NCBI RefSeq assembly: GCF_018320785.1 | Contig: NC_054877.1 | Location: forward strand, 7,859,030 to 7,923,029 | Length of the DNA stretch: 64,000 nt | Direction of reading: 5' to 3' | Source: Cheilinus undulatus | Lineage: Eukaryota; Chordata; Actinopteri; Labriformes; Labridae | Part shown: piece by piece, positions 38,137-53,100 of the stretch | Layout of the letters: every line of letters starts with the position of its first letter | Numbering within the stretch: the stretch's first letter is position 1 | Made by a program: the position numbers and the translations under genes | Notes under the pieces: generated by a model | The model's database searches: none | What the model was told of the DNA's origin: nothing | Seen by the model: the letters and a program-made list of their open reading frames with translations, nothing else

Positions 38137-41100
38137 CTGGCAGAAAAACAAAATACATGTGATATCTGAGCATTAAAGAGTAAATTAAAGCCCTATGAGA
38201 AGAAAACCTGACTGCACAACTCCATTTACAGAGCCTCTATAATCTTTAATAATTCCTAAAAATTAAATTTAATATTTATTTGTTATTTATTGTATTAATA
38301 ATTATAATTATTAATATTTTAATTTAATTATTATTTAATATATTATCAATATTATTTAATTACTATATATTTTTATATTTATTTATTATTTTATTAGATA
38401 AATTAAAAGAATAATTTAATAATAAAAGCTACAAGCAGCAATGATGGGCCCTCGCAACCCGTTGCATGTCAGGATGTGCAGCAACCGTCAAGCACCAGCA
38501 ACAAGGTGCGCTGCTCCCATGGGGTTTGTGGGTTTTGCAACACTCACAGTTTCACAGAAACAGAGGGGGATCCTCCTCATTAATTTCCAAAACTTGCCAT
38601 TACTTCGGCAGTAAAACCAAATGAGCATGAGGCATGAGCCCTGAAAATTTGGAACTCCAAAAAATGAACAAATCACTGAATGTCAACTTCACAGCTCCTC
38701 TTTCTGCTCTGCTTGGCTCAGTTACTCTCTCTCTCTCTTTCTCTTTTGCATGCTTGCAGCCTCACTCCCTCTTCCTCTTGTTCACGCTCACTCCACAGGA
38801 GAAAAATGACTGAGTGGCTGAAAGCATTAACTGTTGATTATATACAGATGTGTGCAAGTTTGTTTCATTATTTTCCTCACTTCTTAGATATTTCCTCTCA
38901 GTTTATTTTATATTGTATTCATGGATGAACAGACAGATACAAACAGTACTTTCCTGCAAACCAAGCACCCTCAGTAACTTATATTTCATGCCTGTGACAG
39001 AAACGACCCCTCAAATGAAAGCAGACACTCCTCAGATTCCAGCAGTATCTCTTTTGTCAGTCTAGGTTCAAAACTCACTGAGAAAACAGCAGACAGACTA
39101 AGCAAAAATCCCATTTTTCAATAAAAAAATATATTTCATCCTAACATTAATGTTTTTTTTAATTGACGGTAGTCCCAGTCAAATAAATCCACTCGTAAGT
39201 GATACTCCAATGTCTTCCCAACATTGTGACCCTGTCCAAGTCCCTGTGTCTTCACATTCACAGCATCAGGCACAGGAACAATAACGTGGTCTTTGCTGCC
39301 ATCTAGTGTTTCACTGAATGTACTGACCTGTACTCGAAGCAGCCTGAAGCTGTCAAAGGGGTTAGATTAATATGATGACAAGATTGAAACACGGGATTCA
39401 GAATTGTCTCTGCATACATGGAACACTTGATCACAGTCTAAAAGATCATGCGTACAAATACTTTATAATAAACCTAACTGTTTTATATCCAGACTGTTGC
39501 TCTCTCTAAATCATTAATTTTTGATGATATTTCTTCCATTCCTTTAGTTACCCCTACCTTCTTTCTTTTTCATGACCTTTAAAGGGATATTTTGGGATTT
39601 TTGAAGTTGGGTCGTATAAGGTGCTTGACTATAGTAGTAGCATTAGCTTCCAGTGATTTCTGTGTAATTTGATCCTGTTGTTATTACCAGCTTGGAGAGA
39701 GCCGGTGTATAGCGGCTGTAGATGGGAACGTGTTGTCGCATAAATTAATGTGTTCTACAATAAAATGGGCCAAGAAAATAAGTTGGCTCGCCTGTGCGCT
39801 GTGTCGAAAACATTCACAGCACTTCATTTCTCCCAAAAAACCCCTCCGTGTCAGGTACTAATTTACGATGCAGCTTCCGCCATTTTGTATCCTTTCGCCT
39901 CCGAAAACTGTTTACATCCGCCGGTCAGCTGTATGGGTCTGCTGTGCTCTACAGAAATAACAACACCACATCAAGCTAAAACAATGATAGCATGAGCGAT
40001 TTCGACACGAGTGATGATGATGTGCTGTTCACTGTGGATACAAGAGGATATTTGTATGAACCGGAGTACACTGAAGAAGAACTTGTACAGATGGATACAG
40101 ACCAGACTTATAAAGTGGGCTGAAAAAGAGACCAGAGAACCTTCAGTCAAAAGTTTAGAGCAGGAGAGATCTCCAGTTATCTGGTGGTGTAGGTGTGGAA
40201 AATGCAAACCCACTCGGAGAGCTACTGTTGTCATGAGTGGGACTTAGCTGACACTTCTTCAGGACATTATTGAATCAGAGGATAGCGGCTCACAGACGCC
40301 TGCAGTCTGCATCACACTCCATCCAGAATTCCCTGCCTTACTAAACGCTGGACCTTCTTCAACTTTCTGAAGATAAATTGGAAAAACAGACCCCGACCAG
40401 AAGGGCCGAATGGAAATTTGTCATCCAGGTAAGCTTATGACTGTCGCCTTTCCCTCTAATAGCTTGTACAAGCTACAGTCGGCACAATTACCTTACGAAA
40501 ACAATGTGTCAGCTATTGGAGGGGAAAATGCACTAAAATCATATGTCACACAGGCCCACCCATTTCTGTGAAATACCACATCTTTGGAGTTGACTGTAGG
40601 GCATCAGGAAGCTGTGCTTCGTGGCTTGGGCTTTGCAATGGATTTGCCTGTAAATGTGCGAGTGTTTGGTTGTGTGTTTTAAATGTTTATATCGGTAAGT
40701 AGTGTTTACCTGAAGTGTAGGTACAGCGGAGCTCTTCAACCTATGCTTGTGTTTTGGTAGTCCTTTTAAACAGTCCTGCTTGGTAAAATGGGCACTGCAA
40801 TAAACCTTTCAGTGCAGAAGGTGGGGTGTTTATATCCATATTCAAGCCAAAGTTGGCGAAGAACGATGTCACATAGCGGAATATGGTGAAATCTGTATGG
40901 TGTCCAGGAGGTGTGCTTGTTTGACCAGCCTGGATTAATGCAAGTATGCGGCATCTTCTGAATCTGCAAAAAAGTGAATTAAAAAACGTGTTGTAGTAAC
41001 CGATGCTTGACCCCGCTACACAGCAGATCCACACAGCTGACCGGCGGATGTAAACAGTTTTCAGAGGTGGAAGGATACAAAATGGCGAAAACTGCATCGT

Positions 41101-44100
41101 AAATTAGTACCTGACACTGAGGGGTTTTTTGGGAGAAATGAAGCGCTGTGTACGTTTTCAACACAGCGCACAGGCGAGCCAACTTATTTTCTTGGCCCAT
41201 TTCATCGTAAAACTCGTAAATTGATGCCGACAACACGTTCCCATCTACAGCCGCTATGCGCCGGCTCTCTCCAAGCTCGTAATAACAACAGGATCAAATT
41301 ATACAGAAATCACTGGAGGCTAATGCTACTGCTATAGTCAAGCACCTCATACGACCCAACTTCAAAAATCCCGAAATATCCCTTTAATATTTTGTCATGG
41401 CGACAGATGTGTAAAATAACCAGATATAGATACATAAAATACAGAGATACACATGTATACAAGTTTGTTTCATTATTTTATTCAGTGCTTTCATAACTCA
41501 TCTCAATTTGTTGATTTAGCTTATATTCATGGATAAATAGACAGAAGAAAACTGTAATGTGTTGTTTGCTATTTAGACCCTGAATGTGCTGCTTTTTGAC
41601 AAAAAAAAAAAAAAAATCAAAATTGCAGACTTCCTGTTTGTTTTACGGCATAGGTCCAAGAGGCTTTTTTGTAGAACTTAAAATGATTTATAAGCTCAAG
41701 AATTTTCAAAATCTTAGGTTAAACCTGCTGCAGGGGCTGAATTTTCAAAAAATTATAGGGGGCGCCACTGAGCCAAAAAGCCACGCCCACCCAACACTCA
41801 TCCTATCAATCATCTCATTTTGCTACTGAGTATTTTCCTGCCAACTTTCATGGCTTTACAAGTTTTGTAAGAACTAGATAATTCTACTTCCTGTTACATG
41901 GCGAATGAAAAATTGTCATGGCCACACCATTTTAGGTAAGGACTCTTGAGCTTCAGATTTGAGTAATACTAACCTTGAGGGATGTGCCTGGGCTAATTTC
42001 AGCAGGATTTGGCCAATCTTGTAATAAATGGAAATTTTTTAGTGAGCACCAGCCACCTTTATCACATGATGAAGCTTTTCAACAGCCACACCTTTCGACT
42101 AATGAGAAAACCCCAAATAACTTTTCATCATCCATGTCTCCTCTAGCTCTGTGCCGAAGTACAAGTCAATCGGATGAAATCCCTCGGATGAGTTCATTCA
42201 GTTATGACCCCTGGAAAAGGCCAAAAACAGCCTCTTTTTTGCATATTTATTCAAAATGGTGGATTTCCTGTTGGAGATAGAGTGTGGGCCCAAGAGGCTT
42301 TTTTGTAGATCTCCCCAAGCCGCACCTGCACACAAAAATTTGATGAATCTACGACAAAGTCAAACGAGGAAGCTTCAACTTTGAAAACTGGTAGGAGGCG
42401 CTATTTTTGCAATTCTGAATTTTCATGTTGGAGACCCAAAAAATATCAAAATTTTCACAAGACCGGATGTACATGCAAAATTTCCTGCAAATTCAGATAA
42501 GTTAAGGGCCTCAAAAGTCCACGCAATGACGGAAAATTACACGTCTCAAGCAAAAACAATTAGGTCCTCGCACCACTCGGTGCTCGGGCCCTAATAATTC
42601 ACTCAGTGGCATATTTAGTAATTTGGAGGCCCCAGGCAAAGACTACTTTCAGTTAAAAGAAATCATAGTGAATGAACAACATGTTTAAAGCATCTCTGAT
42701 CAGGTAATAAAGGCAGAGAACTACAGGATAAAGTCACGTTAAAGGCTGAGCAGACTTCATAAAAAAAAAAAAAAAAAAATCACATCTCAATATTTTTAAG
42801 CTTAATTGAAAAAACAATGCTTTGAAGAAATAAAAACATTTTGAGATCATTCAACAAAAACAGAAGTCTTAGATACCCAGTATTGGGCATTATTTACATC
42901 TACAACATGTCTCTATGGTTTTCATAATGTTCTCTCCTATCCATGTGAATCAAAATGATCAAGTCTCCATAATTTAAATGATCTGTGGTCAAAAACTACA
43001 GAGACTTAATGATAACCTTCATCATACTTTAAACCAAGACTAGGAGCTTTGTCTGAATTGCACAATTGTTCTTTTGAAGCAAATCTGCAATATTTTGGTA
43101 GAAAATGTATTGACATCTATAAACCCAAATAAAGTGCCAGCCCTCCCTGTATACCCTAATCTTGAGGCTCCTGGGAGCATAAAGCCCCTGGCGTCTGCCT
43201 TCATTTACCTAACAGTACAACCGTCTATGCACCCAGTATTACTCCAGTATGCTCCCAGTTTTATTTATATTTTTACTGCCAGTGCATGTGTTTTTCAAGT
43301 TCTTGTAAAATTGTATTCTGAGGAGTGTGACGTGTGTTTTACAAAGTGCAGGGTACAGCAGTGGCCACAAGGGGGCAGCATTACACATCAGAATTTTTGC
43401 TCTAAGAGCAGCAGTTTTTGACAGCTCACTTTTTGTTTGTGTAAAAGTTCCACATGTGACTGATTTAGAAAAGTGCGTGCAGACCAGTGGGTGTGTTGTT
43501 CTGTGTCTGTATGTGAAGGAAGAGGCCATCTGGTCATGAAGGCCGAGCTGAAGCACCAGTGAGAGGCGACAGAACAGATGCAGCTGACTGGACAAGAGCA
43601 GTTTCAGTTCTCCTGACTCTCAGACATTTCTGAACTTCTGCCTGAATACTAAGGCTGATGCATACTGGAAAAACTGACATTTCTGTGATGTATATTGTGA
43701 TTTTTCTCTATTGAGAAAAGGTAACTACACCAGATAAATGTAGTGTCTTCCAGGTAGATTCTTTTCATTTCCATGCATGGGCATACTAGTTGTGCGTTAC
43801 AGTGCATGAAAGAAAGCGTCGACTCACCATGTCCACTAGCGCCACATACATGAAGAGTCCGGCTGTCAGGGCGAATATCCACATGGAGATGTTCTCTGCA
43901 TAGTGTCCAATAAGAATCCCCGTCACCATTCCCAGGTAGGCCATCATGGCCGACAGCACATTATAGAGGATGGCCTGACGCACCGTCATACCAGCTTTAA
44001 GGAGAACCGCAAAGTCACCTGGGAAACAGAGAGCACAGCTTAGTCTAGAGACTTATATTATATCATCTGGTGCTTTATTGTTCTTTAACTTTGCTCTATA

Positions 44101-47100
44101 TATTTATCATTGTCATCACTGGCAACATTAAATCCAGTATCTACAATATAAAAGTTAGTCTACTAAACAAAATTTAATGACTCTACTGCTGAAAGACAAT
44201 GTGATAAAATGCTTTACCTAACTCGTGAGGCAACTCGTGACAGAAAACAGCCACTGACGTGCTCAGACCACTGGACAGACCCTCAGTGAAGGCAGCACCT
44301 GCAAAATAACAAAATTTAAACACATAATTAACACTACTGTAGTATGATTACACAAAACACCAGAACTCTGTTATAGATGCATTTTTGTTTGTTATAATGA
44401 AATGATCTGAATATTTCAGTTAGCAAATTTGTAATCCCCAATTCCTATCCATGATTTTTAAACCTCGGCAAAAGATAGAGGGAGAACCATTGGTTACTTC
44501 CTTTGTTCCCAACCTGAGGTACGGGACCCCCTTTGGGGGGCGCCAGAGATTTCAGGGGTGTGGGACTGCCTGTCTGCTCTGTAGTTGTTCAAATTAGGTT
44601 CACTCAAACTACCTAAAATCATGATTAAACCCTTATGAATAATTAATACCAAGGTCTTTTGCTAATAACACTTGTGGTTTGGGCTATTGTGTTTGGCTTC
44701 GAACGATGAAAGTATTTCAAATTTATGAGTATTTTTGACACCAATATGTCACTTTTTTCTGTGTGTGGCAGCTCTTCATAGGTATGTGAAGGGGGGGCTC
44801 AATGGAAAAAAGGTTTGTAAACCACTGGTTTACATGATCCCACTTAAACAATGAGATTGTTAAAAAATGTAACACCTAATACTTTGGGGGTGCATTTTTA
44901 AAACAATCAAATATTGGCTATTGTAATTATCAGTAGCAATGAACCAGAGCTTTAAAAACTTAAGTACTTCAGTAGGATTGTTTAACCAAAATCTGCTGTA
45001 AGTGAAAGGGCACTGTCTAAATAGTGCAAATATGTTGGCGACATATGATAACTGGGATATTTTGGGGGCTTGCATGTGGGTTTTGGTAGTTAAGAACAAG
45101 AAATTGCATGATGTAGGTAGTCCTGCACTTCTGTTTATGCTGCTTTTGTTACAAAAGGGTGTATATTTCAGTCCTGGGAAAATCAAATATCCTCCTTTGT
45201 TGCTGAATGTTTCTCTGCTGGCATTGTGCTGCTGCACTGGGGTGTGCCACTATACGCTCATAAACTCTGTTGTGTTGGTGGAAAAAGCTGCTTCAAGTAA
45301 GACAGTCAGTTTGCTGTAATTCTCATCCTTGTTGGTGCAGGTATTTGGCTTTGACAATTACACAGCAGTCTAACTATCAATCATGATCGCCTTGAAAACA
45401 AGACTTGAATAAGAAAATCATCTCGCCATGTTTTAACTTCTGTTTCCATAACAGCTCTTACAGTGAGATTACAGTCTCTACTGAGCTCAGACTTTTAATT
45501 CCAATACAAAATCATGGTTTTTCAGTTCATTTAATTACAGTTATTGAGTGTTTTACGCCTATTGTGTGGGATAAGAGTCAACAATTGAAAATATCCTATT
45601 TAAACAATATTGAACAAGGGGGTGATAGTATGGCAAGTCTGCGAGATTTAATTCCTGTTTTATTCTGTGTAATGTTGTGTTTGTACAGAGTGATGTAACA
45701 ACTGTGGTTAAAAGTCATCTTCCTCTCTCACAAAAATATCCATCAGACACCAAGATGACTGCATTTAGTACGTGCATTCACACTCTGCTATCCAGTGAGT
45801 AAGCGTTGTGAGGTAATGGTTACAAAGAAATGACAACTCAGTTAAATATGACAGTTCATGAGGGAGTAGTAACGTGTCATTTCTGTTTCCTTTTTGTTGT
45901 TTTTTTTCCAAAATGGTAGCAAAGGAAATGCAGCTTGGGAGCTGAAAAACCAGCTCCTATTTCCATCAATTCCAATCCATCTGAGTGAGACTGGACAGAC
46001 AAAAAAAAGCCATGATTCTTGTTAACTGGTAGACTAGGGTAGGAAAAGGCGTCGTCTTAATTACTAAAATGAAGATGGTGCTGTGTAATGAGAAAAAGTT
46101 TTTAATAAAAGCTTCATGAATGATTGTCTGTTTCATGCAGCAGCACTACTGCATGTGTGTGTGAAGATTTATTAAAGAGATGACAGAACTCCTGCTAATT
46201 ATGCCAAGTGAATTTGTCAAACAAGGGGGCCAGGAATTAAAAGGACTTGCTTAAATTGACTCTTGCGCTACAGGACACCGCTATTGTCCTCTTTAAAGTC
46301 AAACTGTTAAATGTGCACTGCTGGTTCCCCTGCAATACAAGTTTAAAAGCATGTTTATTACTCTGTCTGGGGGTTATATGGTGATGGGAATTTGATCTTA
46401 AATGTACTGTTATCTCAATGTTCAACACTAAAAGCAACATATCAGACAATTAAGATGTTTTTATAAACATTTAAACATATGTTAGCCTTTGATATTGGAT
46501 ATGCAGCAGAATTCAAAAGGTACCTGTTGGCCATTCTGGGCCCTAAAGTAGCTTGTGGCTTTTTTTCTCATAGACCACAGTGAACTCCCCACTAAACAGA
46601 GGTGGTTACCGATGCAGAAAGCCAATATAAATATTATTTTCGGCCTATTTTTATCCATTCAAAACATAGAAAATGTTTAGTCCTGTAGTCAACCAAAGAA
46701 AAACTTGGTTGATCAAAATCGCACTCAGGCACTAGCCAATCGATTGGTCATTCTGGTAAAAAATAAATAAATAAATAAATATATATATATACATATATAT
46801 ATATCAGCTCGTTGGGGACCAGTTTTAAATCACCTCCAACGCCTCTGGAATAAACCTCCTCAACCTTTATCTAAAACTTGAAGCATTTTTATTAGGAGTT
46901 AAGGAAGTGCGAGTAGAGGCATGTACTCTGATCACTGTGCTTGCATGTGCACGATGCAAACTACTTCGTTTACCTGGTTTTTAAACACATGGCAGATATA
47001 GTGCATACCAGGATACATTTTTGGGAAGTTTTATTAAAAAAAGGAACACTGTTCAACCCTAGACTAGAGCAGATCACAGCTGGTGGGGTGGTTTTAATGC

Positions 47101-50100
47101 AATCCAATACATGCTGCATCAACATTAGCAAACCTATTTGGAAGAAGGCATCACAGACCATCGCCAGCTGCAGTCTGAGCTTTTGGATATCAGATCCTCC
47201 TCTGTATGCACTGAGCTATCCAAATGGCTGAAATGGGTATTAATCAGTATTCATGCAAGGTCTAAACTTGATCTTGGAATAATAATCTGGGCCCGTCAGT
47301 GAGAAAAACAACTTTTAGCAGACACATATGCAAAAGAAATTCTGTCCAAGCTATTTAAAAAAGAGCAATAAAACTGAAATGTCTTCATCAGGACAGCACT
47401 GAGGTTCTAGAGACTTTTGATAGACATTTTTATTATAGATTTTGCAAATAACCCAGTCACTTATTTGTTTGCAATTTAACCTCTTTCCCCTTATCCTTGA
47501 CAGACCTATATCTGAATGTTTTTGACTCTGTGCAGCACTCACCTTATCCTCTTTACAATTTTAGAAGACAAACTTTGAACCATCATTGATAATGTTGAAG
47601 CCATAACGGCATTTTTATAATCATTAGTCTGTTTCACTCCTGCAGGCTGAACTTGTATACAAAGAAAAAAATACTTTGCACACTGAAGACACTTTAACCT
47701 GATAAATAGGACCCAGGTTTTTAAATACAGACCCTCCCTGTAAAGCTGTTTTGATAAAACCAAAGAAAACATAAACATAACATGTTGTCAGAGGAAGTGA
47801 ACAGCTGTTTGTTTTTTGGGAGGGTGTGATCAGAGACCTGGGTGTCAGCTGACTGTTGGAAACATGTGGGTTTAGTTTTCAGCTCTGTGGGGTTTTTATC
47901 TCCTGTTTCTGAGAATTCTTCCAGTTGATACAGAACATTTACTGTTACCTAACTGTCATGGCCTACAAGGGAAAAATGTAGTTTAACTCGGTTGTCCAAC
48001 TCGGTTACAATACATAACTCACCGATAGCCAGGCCATCACTGAAGTTGTGCAGTCCGTCTCCCATGATCACCATCCAGGCGAGCGTGGCCACGCCGGCCT
48101 CCTGGAAGTGCTGCTCTGAGTAGGAGTGAGAGTGGCTGTGGGGGTGGTGGTTCTGGGAGTGGTGGTGGTGCAGGATGTGGTGGTAGTCGTGGTGGTGGTG
48201 GTGCAAGCTATCAGCTTGGCCCACCGTGTCATGGAAATGCGAGTGGCATTTGTTTTCACAGTCTTCGTCAGTGTAGGCAGCAGCACCAGACGGCGAGACG
48301 TTGGACACCTGCGGGGCCAGCATCACCTGCTCCTCCTCGGCCACTCCTCCGCCATGCAGGCTGCTTGAGTGGTCACCAAACATACCAGCACCATTGGTCT
48401 CCACATCTGGAGAAAGATTACAACATAAAAAAAATCCCAAACTTTAGTGCTCTAAACACTGCTGATTATTTGACGTTAAGCTGTTAAGATAAGGTGTCCC
48501 TCAGGGATCCATTCTTAGCCCCTTTTTGTTTTCAAACTTGGCGCTGAGGTCAGAATATTTGAAGTTGGGATTTTTATGCAGATGGAACTCTATTTTGAAT
48601 GCCATTTAAACCTGCAGTTTCTTTTGGCCAAGAAAATATTGTGAGATTTGCACATCTATCAAAAATCCTTGGTGTTAAAAACGCCCTTTAAGTTAGTGAA
48701 AATCAATCTGAGATTAATCAGTTTTCCTTTTTTATTACTAAAGCTTTCAGCCAAATAGAATTTAAGCTTTAAATTTTTCTTTATAAGTTAAGATTCGGCA
48801 AAGGCAGACATGCCTGATTATCTGCAAAATGTTTTTCTCTCAGCAGAGATTCAGTGTTTTTGTTTCTTCAACTTTTCTTTAACCAGGAAAACATTGTTGA
48901 GATTTCAAATGCCTTCTTCAAGTGTTTCATGGTTGAATTATTCCTTTTATATTATTTGTTCTGTAGCTCATGTCATGGAAATCCGGGTTAGACGAACATC
49001 AGGCCTTCATCCCAGGTCTGGTGTTACCCAGACTGGGGGTATAGGCCTCATGCTGGGATTCAATACAGGACCTCACCAGGAAGCGACATCTCACAGACAC
49101 CGTAGAAGAGAGAACGGTGCTGCAGGCAGTGATTAAAAAAAGGGGGGGCCAGAACAGTGATTTCAGTCCAGAGTAGCAGAGGAAGAGCATTTATTAATCA
49201 TTAAGTGTAATCAAAGTAGCTTGTGCAGCAAAGCATTTAATAATCACATAGCATAGATTTAGGGGCATTTGGTAATCCTATTTCATAAGCATTAAAGCAT
49301 TTTTGTGAAAGCCTTTAATCATTACGTTGTACAAGTGGTGAGTGTGTAGGTGCAACAGAAGAAGGAAGTTGAGGTAGAAGCAAGCAGGGCTGCTGAGAGA
49401 CAGTTAGGAAAAAAGAGGAAGTGTGCAGGGGGTCACTGCAGATAAGCACAAGTAAGGCTAGAGGGCCCTTAGCAAAAGAAAGGGAGGTACAAATCATCGG
49501 TGAGTGTGTACATCCTGCCTGTACTTTTGAGCCATGGGAAGATGATGGTCAATACAATGCAGGGAGAAGGGGGCAGAGAGTGGATGGACTCACCATTAAG
49601 AGCAAAGTACCATGGGGATCGGTATGTACGGACGTTGCAGGTCCCATGGGGGTCACTGACAAAAGGGGGAGAAGTACCTCATAGTGCCAGTGGACTCTAT
49701 GTCTGGTTATGTGGTTGCTAATGCTAACAGTGTTGTTGGCATGCTGGACCATGTCTGCAGTGTCCTGGGGGTACCAAAAGAACTGAGAACAGGCAACGGT
49801 ACCCATTTCAAGAACTCACAGGTAGACCAGTGGTGCCAGAGACAAGGGGTTATGCGGGTTTACTCACCACCTTACACACCGCATGCGAATGGAGTTGCTG
49901 AAAGATCCATTGCTCTGGTAAATGCATGGATCTCGAAGAATGCTAACGACAAACAATGGAGCACTAAGGCCCTAGAGATAGGCAAGGCTCTGAATGATAG
50001 CCATAGAGCAAGCAGAGCTCCACCCTCAGAGGAGCTAAACCAACGCCCATTTGTGTCACAAGACGTGGGGCGGAGCCTAGGGGTTAAAGATGAGGGCCCA

Positions 50101-53100
50101 ACTCCAAAAGTCCCACTTCGAGTTGGACAAAGGGTGTGGGTGAAAGCTCAGTATGACTACAGTGATGTAGTCAAGGAGACTTTGGGCAGTTCTACGGTTT
50201 TGCTGCAGAGGAGGGGGATCCAGGGAGTTGATCAACTGAAACCAGTTCACACCTAGAGTGAACCAGGAATTAGGATGGCCGAGAGCACACTGAAGCCTCC
50301 ACCCTAACCAGTATTACTGTAATTCGAAAATGTATGATGTTGAACCAGCCTTCCTTGATTTTGCTTGTAACCAATGAGCATTTACTTTATGATTATGATT
50401 TGTATGCAATGCTCATGCTTATTTGCAATTAAAGTAATCAACCTGCATTTAAAGTACAGAATCACGACTTATTTCACACCTCGATGTAATGTGGTCTCAG
50501 GTGATGTGCGTGATACTGACATGTGATTCTAAAAGGTTGCTCTAGCCTAAACAAATAATAACAGGCCCTTGGGATCATTTTTTCAGATCTCTAAACATTT
50601 TCCCAGCAATCATCGGATGCACAGATCATGAGAGAGTAGCTGTCGTTAACAAATGTGAACACTGGTGAATTTTCATTTAGGCTATTCTATATTATTCAGG
50701 GGTGTAGGAAGCAGGACAGGCATTTGGAAGAAGACATTAAGGAGCTGGGCAAAATACTCTCGCCTCCAGGTTAAACCGTTCATAGCTATTCTGTCTGGAC
50801 CCCAGTAGATTCCTGTTAAACGGAACCTTTGGACAGAGACCTGGGACACTGCCTCCTGTACCGGGGCGTGTGGGATCAAACGCACTCACCTTCAGTTGGC
50901 TTCAAGTCGTTTTCTTCCAGAGCAGGCTGCTTTTCTGGATCTGCTTTGTCATTTTGATCCCACTTCTTTTGGACCTGTTTGGACAGCAAGCAAAAAGTTA
51001 TTAACCAAAGACAAGCATTCACCTAATTCATTTTTGAAGCTGTTTTGGGAGTGGAAAGTAACTGCTGGAATCAAAATTTTCAGTTGAATAGAACTTCCCG
51101 TTCCTCTATATATGGCTTAAGAAATGCTACGCTATGAAGGCAAAAATCCAGACCAAATTTTTAATAACAAATATTCAATTTTTCATTATTTTGTGGTCCA
51201 TTTTAGAAATAAATTCACAAATTCAAGTTATAATGTCGACAGGTATCATATGGAAATTGTTCAATATGTTTAGCTTTGCTTCTGAATATCTTTAATTGAT
51301 ACTTTAAACCTGTAGCATTTCCTCTGAAAATTGCTATAGGTTTTAAAGTATCATTTCCCACAACACTGAAAAAGGGAAGCAAGGACTAAAAAAACCTTTT
51401 TAGACTAATTTATCAACAGTTTAAAACTTAAACACAGAAGAACCAAACTCTGACCTTCTGTTTCTTTTCTTTGTACATCTTTGCCAGTGTCAGGAAGTGT
51501 TCAATCAGAAACATGAAGTAGACTCCGCTCAGAGCGGTCAGACCCTTCCAAACAGGGTCCAGATTTTCCTCTTGCATCTCATGGGTGTGATGTCCCTCCA
51601 AATTCATCCCAGAATCCTCGTGGTGGTGATGGTGGGTACCCTGAGACTGAAGTTTTTACAGAAAAAAGGGCACAAACTTACAAGATGAAAAACCAGCCAC
51701 AGTGCAAACACTTAAAAATTAATGGACTTGTATGCAGCAGGATGTTCTTCATCAGGCCGACTCACGTGGGGGATGAGATGAAGGAAGGCGTCTCCACTCA
51801 GTGTCCCAACAGCCAGTGCCACCAGAAAGCTGAGGAGGAACTTGAAGAACACTCTGTTCATGAGTGGGATCAGGACGACACCGAGCAGGGACAGCAAGCT
51901 GATGATGGTGATGGAGATGAAGCCTCCGACCCACGCTGTAACACAAAGATCAAACAGCTTAACTAACTTCTGTTTTTAGAATTTATTTACTGTTAGTTTA
52001 ATCTTCAGTTCCTTTATATGCTTCAATAAACAGCAGCTGTAACACCACAGTTCAACAATTTGGATTAACAAGTTCATGCATCCATCTTTCTATCTAACTA
52101 CAAGTAGCTCAAGTCTTATCTCAGATTTCTGATCTTACCTATCGTGATGCTTTTGCCATTTTCTCCACCTGAGCGCTCACTGAAGTCATGGTCCGACTTC
52201 TCGTGGTTGTGATGATCATGAGCATGCTTATGATCTAGAGATAAAAAGGCATTAAATAAAAATCAGTTCTGTTGTTGACTTTCTAATAGACAAGTGGCTC
52301 CTACCTTTCTCCCCGTGTTTTTCAACATCTCTGTGCAGGATGCATGCTTCCCCGTCGATCTGATTGAGGAGGGCAGGGCAGAGGAAGCTGAAGTCTCTGA
52401 GGGTCATGCCCCCTTCCACCGACATCCCGTGTGAGGCGAGGATACTGGAGGCATTCAAACACTGGAAGTAAAAAAAAAAAAAAAAAACAGCAATAAAATC
52501 CAAAGACTGCAATCCCTTTGAACAAAACTGTCTGTTAAATAAAAGTGTAACACTCTCATATTGTAGCAAAGGTGAGAAAATCTTTACAGAGAATCCACCT
52601 GTCGTATTTTGCTTTCAGTTCCTGCAGCGAAACTAGAAACATGTTGCATTGGATAATTTTAGGTTCAGGAAACAGAGACATCAGGAGGGAAAATATGGCA
52701 TTGCTTAATCTGCACACATTTTAATTTGGACAATTTTCTTTTCAGTTAAATATTTCCTCCATACTAAAGAACATTTGGCAGTAAAATTCAAGTATTTTGA
52801 CACCAATACACAACATCTGTAATCAATATCCAGCTGTAAATGCAAGGCTAATGTCATACCTCCATGGCATCCGTGCTTCGGTTGTTTAGGACCTCCTGGT
52901 GTACGTGTTTGTCTTTATCGTGTTCATGATGTAAATGACCTCCTCGGCTGACTGCAGCCACTTCTGTCCGGTTTTCAAACAGCAGCCCTGCAGCAGTCGG
53001 CCTGGTCGTTTCCCCCCCTGAGGGGCTGCGGCTTTGTCTTCTGTCATCATTTGCTTTGACCACCAGCTGAGCGTTGTATGCCACCGTGGAGCCGACCTCC

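Larger units (their letters stand above)
44836..48022. other. slc39a6: Intron DNA between slc39a6 exons 9 and 10
   Basis: No exon-like sequence. Contains an AAAT/AT microsatellite (46760-46804) and, at 47757-47915, one arm of an inverted duplication whose partner is at 59045-59203. ORFs here are random. Confidence 0.55.

Noticed and set aside
39583..41383. Calling the TTAA element at 39583 a piggyBac
   Set aside because: The termini are AGGG and the arms are very long. piggyBac termini begin CCC, as in the element at 11149.
48126..48368. Plus-strand Val-rich ORF over slc39a6 exon 9
   Set aside because: It is the antisense of the His codons (CAC/CAT reads as GTG/ATG). The minus strand matches ZIP6 with correct splice sites.
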